The notes under the pieces are model-generated. The model did not search any database, was not told the origin of the DNA, and saw only the letters and a list, made by a program, of their open reading frames with translations. This document shows positions 8,021 to 17,453 of a stretch of DNA of 64,000 bases, in pieces. The stretch lies in contig NZ_MAYO01000003.1 of assembly GCF_001691565.1 (NCBI RefSeq), positions 1,774,766 to 1,838,765 on the forward strand. Reading direction: 5' to 3'. The DNA is from Microbacterium oleivorans. GTDB taxonomy: Bacteria > Actinomycetota > Actinomycetes > Actinomycetales > Microbacteriaceae. Position numbers and translations under genes: made by a program. Each line of letters begins with the position of its first letter. Position 1 is the first letter of the stretch.

Positions 8021-9460
8021 ATGACGTCGGCAGCGATGCCTGCGCCGACGGCCACGCACCTCACCCTGGCGACGAAACCCCGGCCGACGGCCGAGGTTCT
8101 CCGCCGACTGCGCCAGCGCCGTCGGAGCCGCCTGTGGACGGCGGTCTCCGACGGGGCAGCGCTCACTCTCGCGGCAGGGTCAGCCCTCGCTGCCGCAACC
8201 GTCGCGGGAACGCCGGCGGGCCCGGACGTGGTCGCGCTCAGCGCGGTGACGGTCGGCATCCACGCCATCCTGCTCGGCGCTGTCCGATCGCGAGAGCACG
8301 GGATCGCCGCGCTCCGCGAGTATCGGCGGGTTCTCGCCGCCGGGGCCCTGACGTTCGCCGTCCTCGCCTGCCTGGACGTGTTCGCACCTTCCGCCTCGTT
8401 CCGCTCCGTGCTGCTCGGAGTCCTGCCGATCTCCGCCGCCGCGGTCCTGACCGTTCGCGTCTGGCGACGCCGGTGGATCACGTCGCGGCGGCCCGATGCC
8501 AAGATCCGAGCCGTCGTCGTCGGCGCGAGTCGCGTCGTCGACGCGCTGACGCCGGTTCTGGAGAGCTCCCGCCTGGGATACACCGTCGTGGGGGCGGCCG
8601 TCGAACACGCGGAGTCCGGAAGCGCCGTGACCGCCACGGCAGCAGCCGGGCTCGCACGAAGCGCCCGTGCCGACGTCGTCGTGGTCGCCGGCACCGCTCA
8701 CGACTCGGACCTCGTCCGCCGGTTGAGCTGGGAGCTCGAGGGCACAGCAGCGAGCCTCGTGCTCGCCACGACGCTCACCGACGTGGCCGAAGGCCGAATG
8801 TCCGTCCGCACGACGGCGGGCCTGGCACTGGTCGGGGTGCGGATTCCGACCTACGACGGAGCGTCGCATCGCATCAAGCGCCTTCTCGACATCGTCTGCT
8901 CGATAGCCGCCCTCATCCCGATCTCGATCGTCGCGCCGCTCATCGCCCTCGCCATCCGGCTCGACTCGGCCGGTCCCGCGATGTTCCGCCAGCAGCGCGT
9001 GGGCTGCGACGGGCGGGAGTTCACGATGCTCAAGTTCCGCACGATGATCGTCGGGGCGGACAGTCAGGTGACGGACCTCGCCGGTCTGGACGAAGGCGCG
9101 GGTGCCCTGTTCAAGGTGCGCGCCGATCCCCGGGTGACCCGAGTCGGACGGTTCCTGCGGAAGTACTCCATCGACGAGCTGCCGCAGTTCTGGAACGTCC
9201 TCCGCGGCGAGATGAGCATCGTCGGGCCCCGGCCCCCGCTTCCGCGGGAAGTCCGGATGTACGACACCCCCGTCTTCCGGCGGCTGTACCTGCGACCCGG
9301 CATCACCGGACCGTGGCAGATCGGTGGTCGCAGCGACCTCTCCTGGGACGAGAGCGTCCGCCTCGACCTCCACTACGTCGAGAACTGGTCGGTCACCCGC
9401 GACCTGGCCATCATGATCCGCACCGCAGCAGTGGTGCTCCGTGCGAAGGGAGCCTACTGA
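8021..9460 (+). CDS. Initiating polyprenyl-phosphate sugar phosphotransferase (CpsE/WbaP/WcaJ family)
   Basis: A 479-residue integral membrane enzyme that loads the first sugar-1-phosphate of the repeat unit onto undecaprenyl phosphate. The N-terminal part has several transmembrane helices and a nucleotide-binding-like domain (VVVGAS near residue 165). The C-terminal catalytic domain begins at [11 protein letters not shown] (about 286) and shows the hallmarks MLKFRTM, the acidic/proline-containing block [19 protein letters not shown] and [11 protein letters not shown]. The ATG at 8021 follows GGAG at 8 nt; an internal ATG at 8036 is possible. First gene of an operon; the next start overlaps its stop by one base (TGATG). 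Confidence 0.93.
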   Translation: MTSAAMPAPTATHLTLATKPRPTAEVLRRLRQRRRSRLWTAVSDGAALTLAAGSALAAATVAGTPAGPDVVALSAVTVGIHAILLGAVRSREHGIAALREYRRVLAAGALTFAVLACLDVFAPSASFRSVLLGVLPISAAAVLTVRVWRRRWITSRRPDAKIRAVVVGASRVVDALTPVLESSRLGYTVVGAAVEHAESGSAVTATAAAGLARSARADVVVVAGTAHDSDLVRRLSWELEGTAASLVLATTLTDVAEGRMSVRTTAGLALVGVRIPTYDGASHRIKRLLDIVCSIAALIPISIVAPLIALAIRLDSAGPAMFRQQRVGCDGREFTMLKFRTMIVGADSQVTDLAGLDEGAGALFKVRADPRVTRVGRFLRKYSIDELPQFWNVLRGEMSIVGPRPPLPREVRMYDTPVFRRLYLRPGITGPWQIGGRSDLSWDESVRLDLHYVENWSVTRDLAIMIRTAAVVLRAKGAY

Positions 9461-10308
9461 TGGCCATGCGTGTGATGACGACGCCGGTGCGCGTCCGAGG
9501 TGTCCGCTCCGAGCTCTCCGCCGGGAAGGTCGTTCCGCGGCCCTCCCCGCTCGGGCCGCCGACGATCCACATCGCCGGGACCGACGTCCACCTCACCGAC
9601 ACACCCGGCGCGTGCGATGTCATCGCGGACGCCGTCCACCGTCACAGCGGCTCTCCTCTCGCGGTGGTCTCGGTCAACCTCGACCACGTCCATCACTCGG
9701 CATCGCTCGAGCACGGACCGACGACGGTTCGCCATCTGAACCTCATCGACGGAGCCCCGATCGCCCGTCAGGCCGAGCGGCTCACGGGCGGCCACTGGCC
9801 TCGACTCGCCGGCAGCGACCTCATCGAGGACATCCTGAACCGCGCGCACACCGAGCGCTGGCGGGTCGCTGTCCTCGGCGGCGCGGACGAGGTGCGGGAA
9901 TCCCTGCACCGCCGGGTCGAGGCGGAATGGCCGGGAGTGCGGTTGATCGGGCATTGGACGCCCGGTCGGACCGAGCTCTCCTCGGCGGAGTCCTCCGCCG
10001 AGATCGCGATGCAGATAAGAAGAGCTGATGCGGACGTGGTCATCGTCTGCTTGGGAAAGCCTCGCCAGGAGCAGTGGATCGACACGTACGGGGAGGCGAC
10101 GGGCGCGCGCGTCCTCCTCGCCTTCGGCGCGGTCGTCGACTTCCTGGCGGGTCGGGTCTCACGAGCACCCCGCTGGGTGAGCGATTCGGGACTCGAATGG
10201 ATGTGGCGGCTCATGCTCGAGCCGAAGCGATTGGCGAAGCGGTACCTCGTCGAAGGACCCCCGGCCTACCTGGCCGTACGCCGATCCTCGGGTCGACAGG
10301 ATGCGTGA
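9460..10308 (+). CDS. WecG/TagA/CpsF-family glycosyltransferase
   Basis: A 282-residue GT26 enzyme that adds the second sugar to the lipid-linked primer. Family features: VNLDHVHH near the N-terminus, DGAPIAR, VAVLGG with a following helix, and DVVIVCLGKPRQEQWI, where PRQE is conserved, then AFGAVVDFLAG. The ATG at 9460 overlaps the preceding stop by one base, with AAGGGAG 8 nt upstream. Pairing with the initiating transferase is typical. An in-frame extension upstream to 7813 is only out-of-frame reading of the neighbour. Confidence 0.93.
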   Translation: MAMRVMTTPVRVRGVRSELSAGKVVPRPSPLGPPTIHIAGTDVHLTDTPGACDVIADAVHRHSGSPLAVVSVNLDHVHHSASLEHGPTTVRHLNLIDGAPIARQAERLTGGHWPRLAGSDLIEDILNRAHTERWRVAVLGGADEVRESLHRRVEAEWPGVRLIGHWTPGRTELSSAESSAEIAMQIRRADADVVIVCLGKPRQEQWIDTYGEATGARVLLAFGAVVDFLAGRVSRAPRWVSDSGLEWMWRLMLEPKRLAKRYLVEGPPAYLAVRRSSGRQDA

Positions 10309-10322
10309 ACCGTCGCCCGCAC

Positions 10323-10362
10323 GCGGGCACGGCCGGATGTCCCCCCGTCCGTCCGTGCCCGC
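10323..10362 (+). terminator. Hairpin after the WecG/TagA gene
   Basis: Perfect 10-bp arms GCGGGCACGG (10323-10332) and CCGTGCCCGC (10353-10362) with a 20-nt loop, beginning 15 nt after the stop. There is no T-tract. It may terminate or attenuate transcription before the next gene. Confidence 0.45.
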
Positions 10363-10435
10363 CTGGTGGATCGGGACCGGTGCTCCCTGAGCATCGACCC
10401 CGGTGAATTCACAACCGCTCAGAGGGGGTAGCGGA

Positions 10436-11122
10436 ATGACACGGGATACGAAGAAGTCAGCAGTGACCGCATGGCGCGGACTGGTCGTGGGTGCCGTCGC
10501 GGTTGCCGTGATCGCTGCGGCGTCCGCGGTAGCGGTCGATGCGATGACCGACGGGATGCCGCCCGGTCACGGCGGTGGCGGGAGCACCCGCACCGCGGCG
10601 GCGGCACCTGACGCCGACGCGGCCGGCCCATCGCCGACCCGTGCCGTCGACGGCCCGCCGATCGACGCCGGCGCGCGAGTCGACGCGCCGGCGATCGACG
10701 GCAGCGAGGTGCAGGACCCGGGAACACGCGAAGACCGCCGAACGGCGGGTGTTCCGACCCTGCGACCGGTCGCGCCGGTGTTCGCCGGCCCCTTCCCGAA
10801 GTCCGGCGCCGCTGACGGCGCGCTCGTCGACGGCTACCCCGACGACATCGCAGGGCCGTTCCGCGGCGACACCGTCATCGAGAGCGCGATCGTCGTCGAC
10901 GGCGACGTGATGCAGGTCACCCTCACGGCACGGTCGGCGGCATCCGCCGCGGACGTGCGCCGTGAGATCGACGCACGGTGGGCGGCGCTGACCCTGACAC
11001 CGGTACCCGCGGACGGCGACGCCGTCACCTATCGGGGCTCCGGGATCGCGCTCACCCTGACGGCCGACGAGACCGGAACCGGCACGATCTACTCCGTCTT
11101 CGCGGTCATCCAGGCGGCCTGA
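10436..11122 (+). CDS. Membrane-anchored hypothetical protein of the EPS operon
   Basis: A 228-residue protein with one N-terminal hydrophobic helix (about residues 15-36), a long alanine/proline/aspartate-rich linker and a compact C-terminal domain of about 100 residues (from FAGPFP to the end) without cysteines. The family is not recognised. The ATG at 10436 is preceded by GAGGGGG; the open frame from 10403 has no ribosome site. Probably anchored outside the membrane, with a possible part in polymer handling judged only from context. The MFS gene begins one base after its stop. Confidence 0.7.
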   Translation: MTRDTKKSAVTAWRGLVVGAVAVAVIAAASAVAVDAMTDGMPPGHGGGGSTRTAAAAPDADAAGPSPTRAVDGPPIDAGARVDAPAIDGSEVQDPGTREDRRTAGVPTLRPVAPVFAGPFPKSGAADGALVDGYPDDIAGPFRGDTVIESAIVVDGDVMQVTLTARSAASAADVRREIDARWAALTLTPVPADGDAVTYRGSGIALTLTADETGTGTIYSVFAVIQAA

Positions 11123-11123
11123 C

Positions 11124-12383
11124 GTGTACATCTCACTGACGAACTCACCGCCCGACGCAGCGGAGACGCGAGCACCGCGCGGCATCCGCACCGTGTCGTC
11201 GACCGTCGTCACCCTCGGCCTGGTCTCCCTCCTCACCGACATCTCCTCGGAGTCGGTCTCGGCCGTCCTCCCCCTGTATGTGACGGGGATGCTGGGGCTG
11301 TCGACGATCGCCTTCGGACTCCTCGATGGGCTGTATCAGGGGGTCAGCGCGCTCGTCCGCATCGCCGGCGGTTACACGTCCGACCGGCTCGGCAGACCCA
11401 AGTGGGTGGCTTTCAGCGGGTACGCGGTCGCCGCCGCGGCCCGTGTCGGGCTGCTGTTCGCGTCAAGTTTCGCCGCGCTCTCGGTCGTCCTCACAGCCGA
11501 CAGGATCGGCAAGGGGATCCGGACCGCCCCCCGCGACGCGCTCATCGCCGCGTCCTCCGACCCGCAGAACCGCGGCGCAGCCTTCGGGGTGCACCGCATG
11601 CTCGACAACATCGGCGCGGCGATCGGTCCCCTTCTGGCTTTCGTCATCCTCTGGCTCATTCCGGACGGGTACGACGTCGTGTTCGCCGTCTCGCTCTCCT
11701 GCGCCGTGATCGGGCTCCTCATCCTCGGCATCCTCGTCCCCAACGTCCGCACCCGGCCCGAGGCTCCCGAGCGCGCGGCGCGTCGCCGCGACCGCCGCGA
11801 CGCATGGACGACGCTTCGACGCGGACCCTTCCGTCGTGTGCTCGCGGCGGCAGGCATCCTGGGCATCGTCACGATCGGCGACGGGTTCGTCTACCTCGCG
11901 CTGCAGGGGCGCAACGACTTCGCCGCGCAGTGGTTCCCGCTTCTCTATGTGGGGACCAACGTCGCCTTCCTCGCTCTGGCCGTCCCGCTCGGCCGCCTCG
12001 CCGACCGTGTCGGGCGCGCCCGCGTCTTCGTCGCAGGACACGTCGGGCTGCTCGCGGCGTACGTCGTCGCCGCGCTGGCCATCGACGACCTGGTCGCGAC
12101 GCTTCTGTGCCTCGCCTTCCTCGGCGCCTTCTACGCCGCGACCGACGGAGTTCTCGCCGCTCTCGCCGCCGATCTGACGACACCCGAGACCCGGGCCACC
12201 GGCATCGCTGCCGCTCAGACCGTCGTCGCGGTGTCGCGGTTCGGCTCCGCCGCCCTGTTCGGCGTGCTCTGGTTCGCGGTCGGGCGCGAGACCGCACTCG
12301 TCATCGCCGCACTGGTCCTCGCCGGGGCGGTCGTGGGTGCGGCGATCGCGTTGCGCCCCGTCATCCGGAAGGCAGCGTCGTGA
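11124..12383 (+). CDS. Major facilitator superfamily transporter
   Basis: A 419-residue polytopic protein of about twelve hydrophobic segments. The loop after helix 2 contains GGYTSDRLGRPKWV and the loop after helix 8 GRLADRVGRARVF, matching the MFS motif A. The stretch DRIGKGIRTAPRDALIA is characteristic of a bacterial MFS subgroup related to Bcr/YfcJ-like exporters. The substrate is unknown. The GTG start lies 1 nt after the upstream stop, and the next gene overlaps by GTGA, so it belongs to the EPS operon. An MFS gene inside a Wzx/Wzy locus is uncommon; it might export a small glycan-related molecule. Confidence 0.85.
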   Translation: MYISLTNSPPDAAETRAPRGIRTVSSTVVTLGLVSLLTDISSESVSAVLPLYVTGMLGLSTIAFGLLDGLYQGVSALVRIAGGYTSDRLGRPKWVAFSGYAVAAAARVGLLFASSFAALSVVLTADRIGKGIRTAPRDALIAASSDPQNRGAAFGVHRMLDNIGAAIGPLLAFVILWLIPDGYDVVFAVSLSCAVIGLLILGILVPNVRTRPEAPERAARRRDRRDAWTTLRRGPFRRVLAAAGILGIVTIGDGFVYLALQGRNDFAAQWFPLLYVGTNVAFLALAVPLGRLADRVGRARVFVAGHVGLLAAYVVAALAIDDLVATLLCLAFLGAFYAATDGVLAALAADLTTPETRATGIAAAQTVVAVSRFGSAALFGVLWFAVGRETALVIAALVLAGAVVGAAIALRPVIRKAAS

Positions 12384-13408
12384 GCGGGCGCGCGCGCATG
12401 GTCCTCGTGGCGGGGGCGAGTGCGGCGGTACTCGCCGCGACGATCGCGTTCGGCGTCACGGCGTGGGCGGACCGGCGTGAGGCGGACTCGAACCTCGGCA
12501 CCGCCGACACCGCGGGGCTCGGCACGTGGGCCGGCGGCGATCGCATCGTCTTCCGCACCACGGAGTCGGGACGCGCCTACGGTCACGTCGCGAGCGTCCC
12601 CATCGACGCCCCGGACGGCGCTCGCCTCACGAGCAGCGACGTGTGCGACCGGCTCGACGCGACCGTCGCGCGACTGTCGTGCCTGAGGATCGTCCGAGGC
12701 GTCGTCCCGTCGTACACCGCGACGGTGTCGGATGCCGCCGGGGAGACGGCCGCCGAATGGCCGCTGCCCGGCATCCCCAGCCGTACCCGGTTCTCCCCTT
12801 CGGGCGAGCTCGTCGCCGAGACCTCGTTCGTGTCGGGCCACTCCTACGCCGCGGTCGGGTTCTCGACGGCGACGGTGATCTCGCGCGTGGACGGCACGTC
12901 CCTCGGGAACCTCGAGGAATGGTCGCTGACCCGGGACGGCGCCGCTGTCGCCGCCGCGGATCGCAACTTCTGGGGCGTCACGTTCGTCGACGACCGCACG
13001 TTCTACGCGACAGTCGGGATGACCCTCACGGGGACGACCTGGCTCGTCCGGGGGGACATCGACGCGCGCTCGATGACGATGCTCGCCGAGAACGTGGAAT
13101 GCCCCTCCGTCTCACCCGACGGAAGATCCATCGCTTTCAAGCGGGTGACGGGCGACGACCCCGCCGGCCCGCACTGGACCCCGGCGATCTACGACGTCGC
13201 GACCGGCGCCGTCCGCGTCCTCCCCGAGGAGCGCGGGATCGACGATCAGATCGAGTGGCTGGACGACGACACGATCCTGTACGGGATGCCGCGGGCCCAG
13301 ACCCGCGGCGACAGCGACGTCTGGGCTCTCGAGGTCGACGGCTCGTCCGACCCGCGGATCCTCATCGAGCACGCGTGGTCCCCCGCCGTCGTCGGGAGGG
13401 ACGAATGA
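12380..13408 (+). CDS. Membrane-anchored TolB/PD40-like beta-propeller protein
   Basis: A 342-residue protein with an N-terminal membrane anchor (about residues 7-27) and an exported domain built of beta-strand repeats of the TolB/WD40-like kind, e.g. SVSPDGRSIAFKR and DDQIEWLDDDTILYG. Such propellers bind proteins or glycans and have no catalytic motif. The GTG start overlaps the MFS stop (GTGA). It ends in a 47-bp tail-to-tail overlap with the VanZ-like gene. Its role in the locus is inferred from position only. Confidence 0.75.
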   Translation: MSGRARMVLVAGASAAVLAATIAFGVTAWADRREADSNLGTADTAGLGTWAGGDRIVFRTTESGRAYGHVASVPIDAPDGARLTSSDVCDRLDATVARLSCLRIVRGVVPSYTATVSDAAGETAAEWPLPGIPSRTRFSPSGELVAETSFVSGHSYAAVGFSTATVISRVDGTSLGNLEEWSLTRDGAAVAAADRNFWGVTFVDDRTFYATVGMTLTGTTWLVRGDIDARSMTMLAENVECPSVSPDGRSIAFKRVTGDDPAGPHWTPAIYDVATGAVRVLPEERGIDDQIEWLDDDTILYGMPRAQTRGDSDVWALEVDGSSDPRILIEHAWSPAVVGRDE

Positions 13409-13805
13409 GCAGCCAGACGATGAGCACACCCGCGCCGGCGCCGGCGGCGTTCGCGAGGACGTCGCGGAGGCTCGGCATCCGCGCCGGAAGCAGCACCTGC
13501 ACGAGCTCGGCCGACGCCGAGACGACGACCGCGATCGCGAGGGCCCGCCACGGGCGCCCCAGCCACAGCGTCAGCAGCGCACCGACGGGCAGGAACAGCA
13601 CGATGTTCAACGCGAACTCGATCCACCCGGTCCCGAACCCTCCGCTCCCGAACCCGACGGCACCGAGGGCGCCCCGCACGACGCGATCAACCGCCTCGAC
13701 GATCGCGCCCGGCGACAGCGGTGACACGAGCACGACGACGGCCAGCAGCGCATACGCCGCGAGCCCGATGAGCGCAGCGGTACGACGGGTTCCCGGAGCC
13801 GACAT
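13362..13805 (-). CDS. VanZ-like family membrane protein
   Basis: A 147-residue protein with four hydrophobic segments. The pattern WIEFALNIVLFLPVGALL, a loop, then ASAELVQVLLPARMPSLRDVLANAAGA is the VanZ signature (conserved N in helix 2, E..Q and R..D..N in helices 3-4). VanZ relatives confer low teicoplanin resistance in enterococci, but most bacterial members are uncharacterised and often lie in cell-envelope loci. It is a single gene, divergent from the GT2 gene at 13869 and overlapping the TolB-like gene at its 3' end. ATG at 13805; longer frames are antisense to the GT gene. Confidence 0.8.
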   Translation of the reverse strand: MSAPGTRRTAALIGLAAYALLAVVVLVSPLSPGAIVEAVDRVVRGALGAVGFGSGGFGTGWIEFALNIVLFLPVGALLTLWLGRPWRALAIAVVVSASAELVQVLLPARMPSLRDVLANAAGAGAGVLIVWLLIRPSRRRRGTTRAR

Positions 13806-13868
13806 GCGAACACTCTGGCACGCGGCATCCGTCCTCGTCGCCTCGACGCGAGCCGAAGGAGCCGAACG

Positions 13869-14825
13869 ATGAACGACCGCAGCCCCGCGGGGGTGACCGC
13901 GGTGGTCGTGACGTACAACAGCGCCGACACGATCGGCGCGCTGCTCGATTCCCTCGCGGCCGGGACGATCGCCCCCGCCGCCGTCGTCGTCGACAACGGG
14001 TCGCGCGATGAGACGGTCGCGATCGTCCGCGCTCGCGGCGACGCCACCGTCATCGCGACCGGCGCGAACCTCGGGTACTCGGGAGGCATCAACGTCGCCC
14101 TCCGACGCATCGACGCGGCGGAGCACGTCCTCATCCTGAACCCCGATCTGACGGTCGCGCCCACCACGGTCGCGCAGCTGATGGCCGAACTCGGCGACGG
14201 GAGCGTCGGCCTCGTCGCTCCACTCCTGCGCGAGAGCGAGACCGGGACGCGCTTCGACAGCCTGCGGCGCGAGCCGACGCCCCTGCGGGCGCTCGGCGAC
14301 GCCGTGTTCGGATCGCGGTGGCGGTCGAGACCCGCGTGGTTCGGCGAGACGCTGCGCCGGGACGAGGACTACGCTCGCCCCTGCGACGTCGATTGGGCCG
14401 GAGGCGCCGCATTGCTCGTCTCTGCCGCCTGCCGGCGGGCGGTGGGCGAGTGGGATGCCGACACCTTCTTCCTCTACGCGGAAGAGACCGACTACGCGCG
14501 CCGCGTCCGTGCGGCCGGGTTCCGGGTGCGTTTCACTCCGGCTGCGCAGGCGCAGCACGACGGTTCGGGGTCGGGTCAGCCCGCCGCCCTTGTGGCGCTG
14601 CTCTCCGTTAACCGGGTGCGCGACTTCGCCCGTCACCACGGCACCGGCCGGACCGCTCTGTTCCGCGCGGCCGTCGCCGTTCAGCACGCCCTCCGCCCGC
14701 ACGACGCGCGTCATCGCCACGCCCTTCCGATCGTGCTCGACCGGCGCCGCTGGGCGTCGCTCCCCGCCGGTGAACCCCTGCCGGAACGCCTTTCCACCCC
14801 GCTCGAGACGAGGACGACATGGTGA
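13869..14825 (+). CDS. GT2 glycosyltransferase (rhamnosyltransferase-like)
   Basis: A 318-residue GT-A fold enzyme: VTAVVVTYNSADTI at the N-terminus, VVDNGSRDET, NLGYSGGIN, LNPDLTV (a DxD-like NPD) and DVDWAGGAALLV, then FFLYAEETDYARRVRAAG. This arrangement is typical of rhamnosyltransferase-type GT2 enzymes. The ATG follows GAAGGAG. First gene of a five-gene unit with overlapping ends; the deacetylase start overlaps this stop by 7 nt. The sugar and acceptor cannot be read from sequence. Confidence 0.88.
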   Translation: MNDRSPAGVTAVVVTYNSADTIGALLDSLAAGTIAPAAVVVDNGSRDETVAIVRARGDATVIATGANLGYSGGINVALRRIDAAEHVLILNPDLTVAPTTVAQLMAELGDGSVGLVAPLLRESETGTRFDSLRREPTPLRALGDAVFGSRWRSRPAWFGETLRRDEDYARPCDVDWAGGAALLVSAACRRAVGEWDADTFFLYAEETDYARRVRAAGFRVRFTPAAQAQHDGSGSGQPAALVALLSVNRVRDFARHHGTGRTALFRAAVAVQHALRPHDARHRHALPIVLDRRRWASLPAGEPLPERLSTPLETRTTW

Positions 14826-15514
14826 TGTGGGATGCCGCCGATCACCGGCGCGTGATGATCCTGAACTTCCACGGGATCGGCACCCCCGGCCGGATGCTGG
14901 AGCCCGGCGAGGAGCGCTTCTGGGTCACGGCTGACCGGTTCCACGAGATCCTCGACACCGCCGTGCGACACCACCGGCGGGTGCAGATCACTTTCGACGA
15001 CGCGAACGCGTCGGACCACGAGGTGGCTCTCCCCGCGCTGCGCGATCGCGGCATCCACGCACGCTTCTTCGTCATCACCGACAGGATCGGCGCCACCGGC
15101 TCCCTCGATGCCGCGCAACTCGTCGACCTGGCGCGGCACGGCATGAAGTTCGGCACGCACGGCGCGACCCACCGGCCGTGGCCGGAACTGGCGAAGGCGG
15201 GCACGCTGCACGGCGAGCTGATCGGGTCCGCCATGCGCCTCGGCGCGATCGTCGGCGAGCCGATCGCGCACGCCGCCTTCCCCCAGGGACTGTACGACCG
15301 GAGGGTGCTGGGAGAACTGCGCCGGAGCGGATTCCCGAACGTCTACTCGGTCGACGAAGGGTGGAACCGCGGGTCGGCAGCGATGCGTACGCGGTACTCG
15401 GTGATCCACAGCGATGACGCCGCCAGCATCCGTGCCCTCCTCGATCGCCCGACGCGCACGACCCGTCGGTGGCCCGCCCGCGCGCTCACCCGGGCGGTGA
15501 AGAGGTGGCGGTGA
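14819..15514 (+). CDS. Polysaccharide deacetylase (CE4, NodB-like)
   Basis: A 231-residue protein with the CE4 motifs: QITFDDAN supplies the catalytic and metal-binding aspartates, and FGTHGATHRPW the HxxxH metal ligands. AFPQG corresponds to the motif-3 region, where the usual R is absent. No signal peptide or membrane helix is visible, so it may act in the cytoplasm on a lipid-linked intermediate. Such enzymes remove N- or O-acetyl groups from glycans. It may start at 14819 or at the ATG at 14825, which touches the previous stop. It overlaps the ATP-grasp gene by GTGA. Confidence 0.85.
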   Translation: MVMWDAADHRRVMILNFHGIGTPGRMLEPGEERFWVTADRFHEILDTAVRHHRRVQITFDDANASDHEVALPALRDRGIHARFFVITDRIGATGSLDAAQLVDLARHGMKFGTHGATHRPWPELAKAGTLHGELIGSAMRLGAIVGEPIAHAAFPQGLYDRRVLGELRRSGFPNVYSVDEGWNRGSAAMRTRYSVIHSDDAASIRALLDRPTRTTRRWPARALTRAVKRWR

Positions 15515-16677
15515 CCGTGCTCATGGGGTTCGCGGACGCGTTCGCCGCGGTCGAGACAGCGTGGTCGCTGCGCCGGTCCGGAATGCGGGTCCTCGCGATG
15601 GAGCGTCGCGGGACACGCAGCCCGCTCCGACGCGTGGGCGGTGTGGAGATCGTGACGATCACTCCGCCCGAGACCGACGCCCGCGCGGCCCGGTCCGACC
15701 TCGCCGAACTCGTCCGCACACGTCAGCCGGATGCGATCCTCCCTCTCGATGACGCCGCACTGTGGCTCACCTCGCAGGTCGACCCGCGGAGCGCCGTCTT
15801 CGTCGGGCCGTCCCGCGCCGGCGTCGATCTCGCGCTCGACAAGTCGCGGCAGATGGATGCCGCCGCGCGAGCCGGTCTCGCGGTTCCCCCCACCGACGTG
15901 GTCACCGTGGACGCGGCGGCCGGCGACGCCGTGTGGCCGGTGGTCCTGAAGTCCGCCGCCGCGGTAGTGGAGGTCGACGGCAGGCTCGTCCGCCCCAGCG
16001 GCGCGATCTGCGGCGATCGCGGGGAGTTCGATCGGAGCCGCGACCGGCTGCGCGGCCCCCTGCTGCGCCAACCTCTCCTCGCCGGGGTCGGCGAGGGCGT
16101 GTTCGGGTACGTGGACGACACCGGCCCAGCGGTCCTCAGCGCGCACCGACGTGTGCGGATGGTGAACCCGCACGGGTCGGCGTCGTCGGCGTGCGCGTCG
16201 ATCGACGTCGACGAGACTCTCGTGGAGCCCATCCGGCGGCTCCTGGCATCCGTCGATTGGCGCGGCATGTTCATGGTCGAGTTCCTTCGCGATGCGGCGG
16301 GCGTCCCCTGGTTCATGGAGCTGAACGGAAGAGCCTGGGGGAGCATGGCTCTCGCCCGGCGGCGCGGGCTCGAGTATCCGGCGTGGGCGACGCAGACCGC
16401 TCTCGGGATCCCGAGATCTCCCGAAGCCCCGGACGACCCGCCTCGGATCGTCGCACGACACCTCGGTCGGGAGCTCGCCCACCTGGCATTCGTCGTCCGC
16501 GGCCCGCAATCGGGTGCGGTCTCGGGGTGGCCGTCGCTCCGGGACACCCTCCGCGATCTTCTGACGATCCGTCGCGGCGACCGCCTGTACAACTGGTCCG
16601 CGCGCGAACCCGCCGTCCTGCTCGCCGACACCGTGGGAACCGTCACCGCACTGATGAGAGGACGGCGACGCGCATGA
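15511..16677 (+). CDS. ATP-grasp ligase
   Basis: A 388-residue protein with the ATP-grasp layout: N-terminal Rossmann-like domain, LALDKSRQMDAAARAGL, the nucleotide-binding strand VVLKSAAAVVEVDG, and the metal site MVEFLRDAAG..WFMELNGRAWGS, where E and N bind magnesium. ATP-grasp enzymes join a carboxylate to an amine or similar nucleophile through an acyl phosphate. In a polysaccharide operon it could attach an amino acid to a sugar carboxylate or amine, but this is an inference. The GTG at 15511 gives a 4-nt overlap with the deacetylase; GAAGAGG precedes it. Confidence 0.85.
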   Translation: MTVLMGFADAFAAVETAWSLRRSGMRVLAMERRGTRSPLRRVGGVEIVTITPPETDARAARSDLAELVRTRQPDAILPLDDAALWLTSQVDPRSAVFVGPSRAGVDLALDKSRQMDAAARAGLAVPPTDVVTVDAAAGDAVWPVVLKSAAAVVEVDGRLVRPSGAICGDRGEFDRSRDRLRGPLLRQPLLAGVGEGVFGYVDDTGPAVLSAHRRVRMVNPHGSASSACASIDVDETLVEPIRRLLASVDWRGMFMVEFLRDAAGVPWFMELNGRAWGSMALARRRGLEYPAWATQTALGIPRSPEAPDDPPRIVARHLGRELAHLAFVVRGPQSGAVSGWPSLRDTLRDLLTIRRGDRLYNWSAREPAVLLADTVGTVTALMRGRRRA

Positions 16678-17453
16678 CCGCTTCTGCCCGGACCGCACTG
16701 ACCCTCGCGTCCCACATCCACACAGCGCACTCCGACGACTCCGAGTGGGGTCTCGACCGCCTTGTCACCGTACTGGGACGTGCGGGGTTCGACGGCGCGC
16801 TGGTCTGCGACCACGACCGCACGATGGATGAGAGCGGATGGGCCGCGCTCCAACGCGAGTGCGACCGCATCAGCGAGGCACGCGGGTTCCTCCTCGTTCC
16901 CGGGATCGAGTATCAGGACCCGGACCACGTCGTTCACCTCCCCGTCTACGGCCGGGCTCCGTTCTACGGCCGCTCCCCCGTCATCGGCGACGTCCTCGCC
17001 CGCGTTCGCGGCGACGGCGGCGCCGCCGTCTTCGCCCACCCCGGACGACGGGATGCCTGGCGCCGCTTCGACCCCGCGTGGTCGACGGGCCTGTCCGGCG
17101 TGGAGGTCTGGAACCGCAAGTACGACGGCATCCGCCCCGGCGCGTGGGCGTCGGAAGCCTCTCGTCGATACGGCATCCCGGCCATGGCCGCCCTCGACTG
17201 GCACGGGCCACGCCAGCTCTATCCGCTCGGCGTCCGGGTCCCCGCGCCCGCGGCGACACTGTCAGCCGCTGCGCGCGCCGACCACGTCGTCGACGCCGTG
17301 ATGGCAGGGCGGATGCGAGCCACCGCGTTCGGAGCGGACATCGGCCACTTCTCCACGGGGCCTCTCGCCCGCGCGGCGGACGGCCTCGAAGCCGTGCGAC
17401 GACGTGTCGCCCCGCTCATCCGGCGATTCGAGACAGGGATGCGTGCACGATGA
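16674..17453 (+). CDS. PHP-domain metallohydrolase
   Basis: A 259-residue protein with the PHP metal-binding motifs: SHIHTAHSDDSEWGL (HxH), LVCDHD, VPGIEYQ, FAHPGRRD and ALDWHGPR. PHP enzymes hydrolyse phosphoesters, e.g. histidinol phosphatase and the CpsB/Wzb-type tyrosine phosphatases of capsule loci, or nucleotides. The locus lacks a visible tyrosine kinase partner, so a sugar-phosphate or lipid-phosphate substrate is equally possible. The ATG overlaps the ATP-grasp stop (ATGA), and its own stop overlaps the next start, so the genes are translated together. Confidence 0.85.
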   Translation: MTASARTALTLASHIHTAHSDDSEWGLDRLVTVLGRAGFDGALVCDHDRTMDESGWAALQRECDRISEARGFLLVPGIEYQDPDHVVHLPVYGRAPFYGRSPVIGDVLARVRGDGGAAVFAHPGRRDAWRRFDPAWSTGLSGVEVWNRKYDGIRPGAWASEASRRYGIPAMAALDWHGPRQLYPLGVRVPAPAATLSAAARADHVVDAVMAGRMRATAFGADIGHFSTGPLARAADGLEAVRRRVAPLIRRFETGMRAR

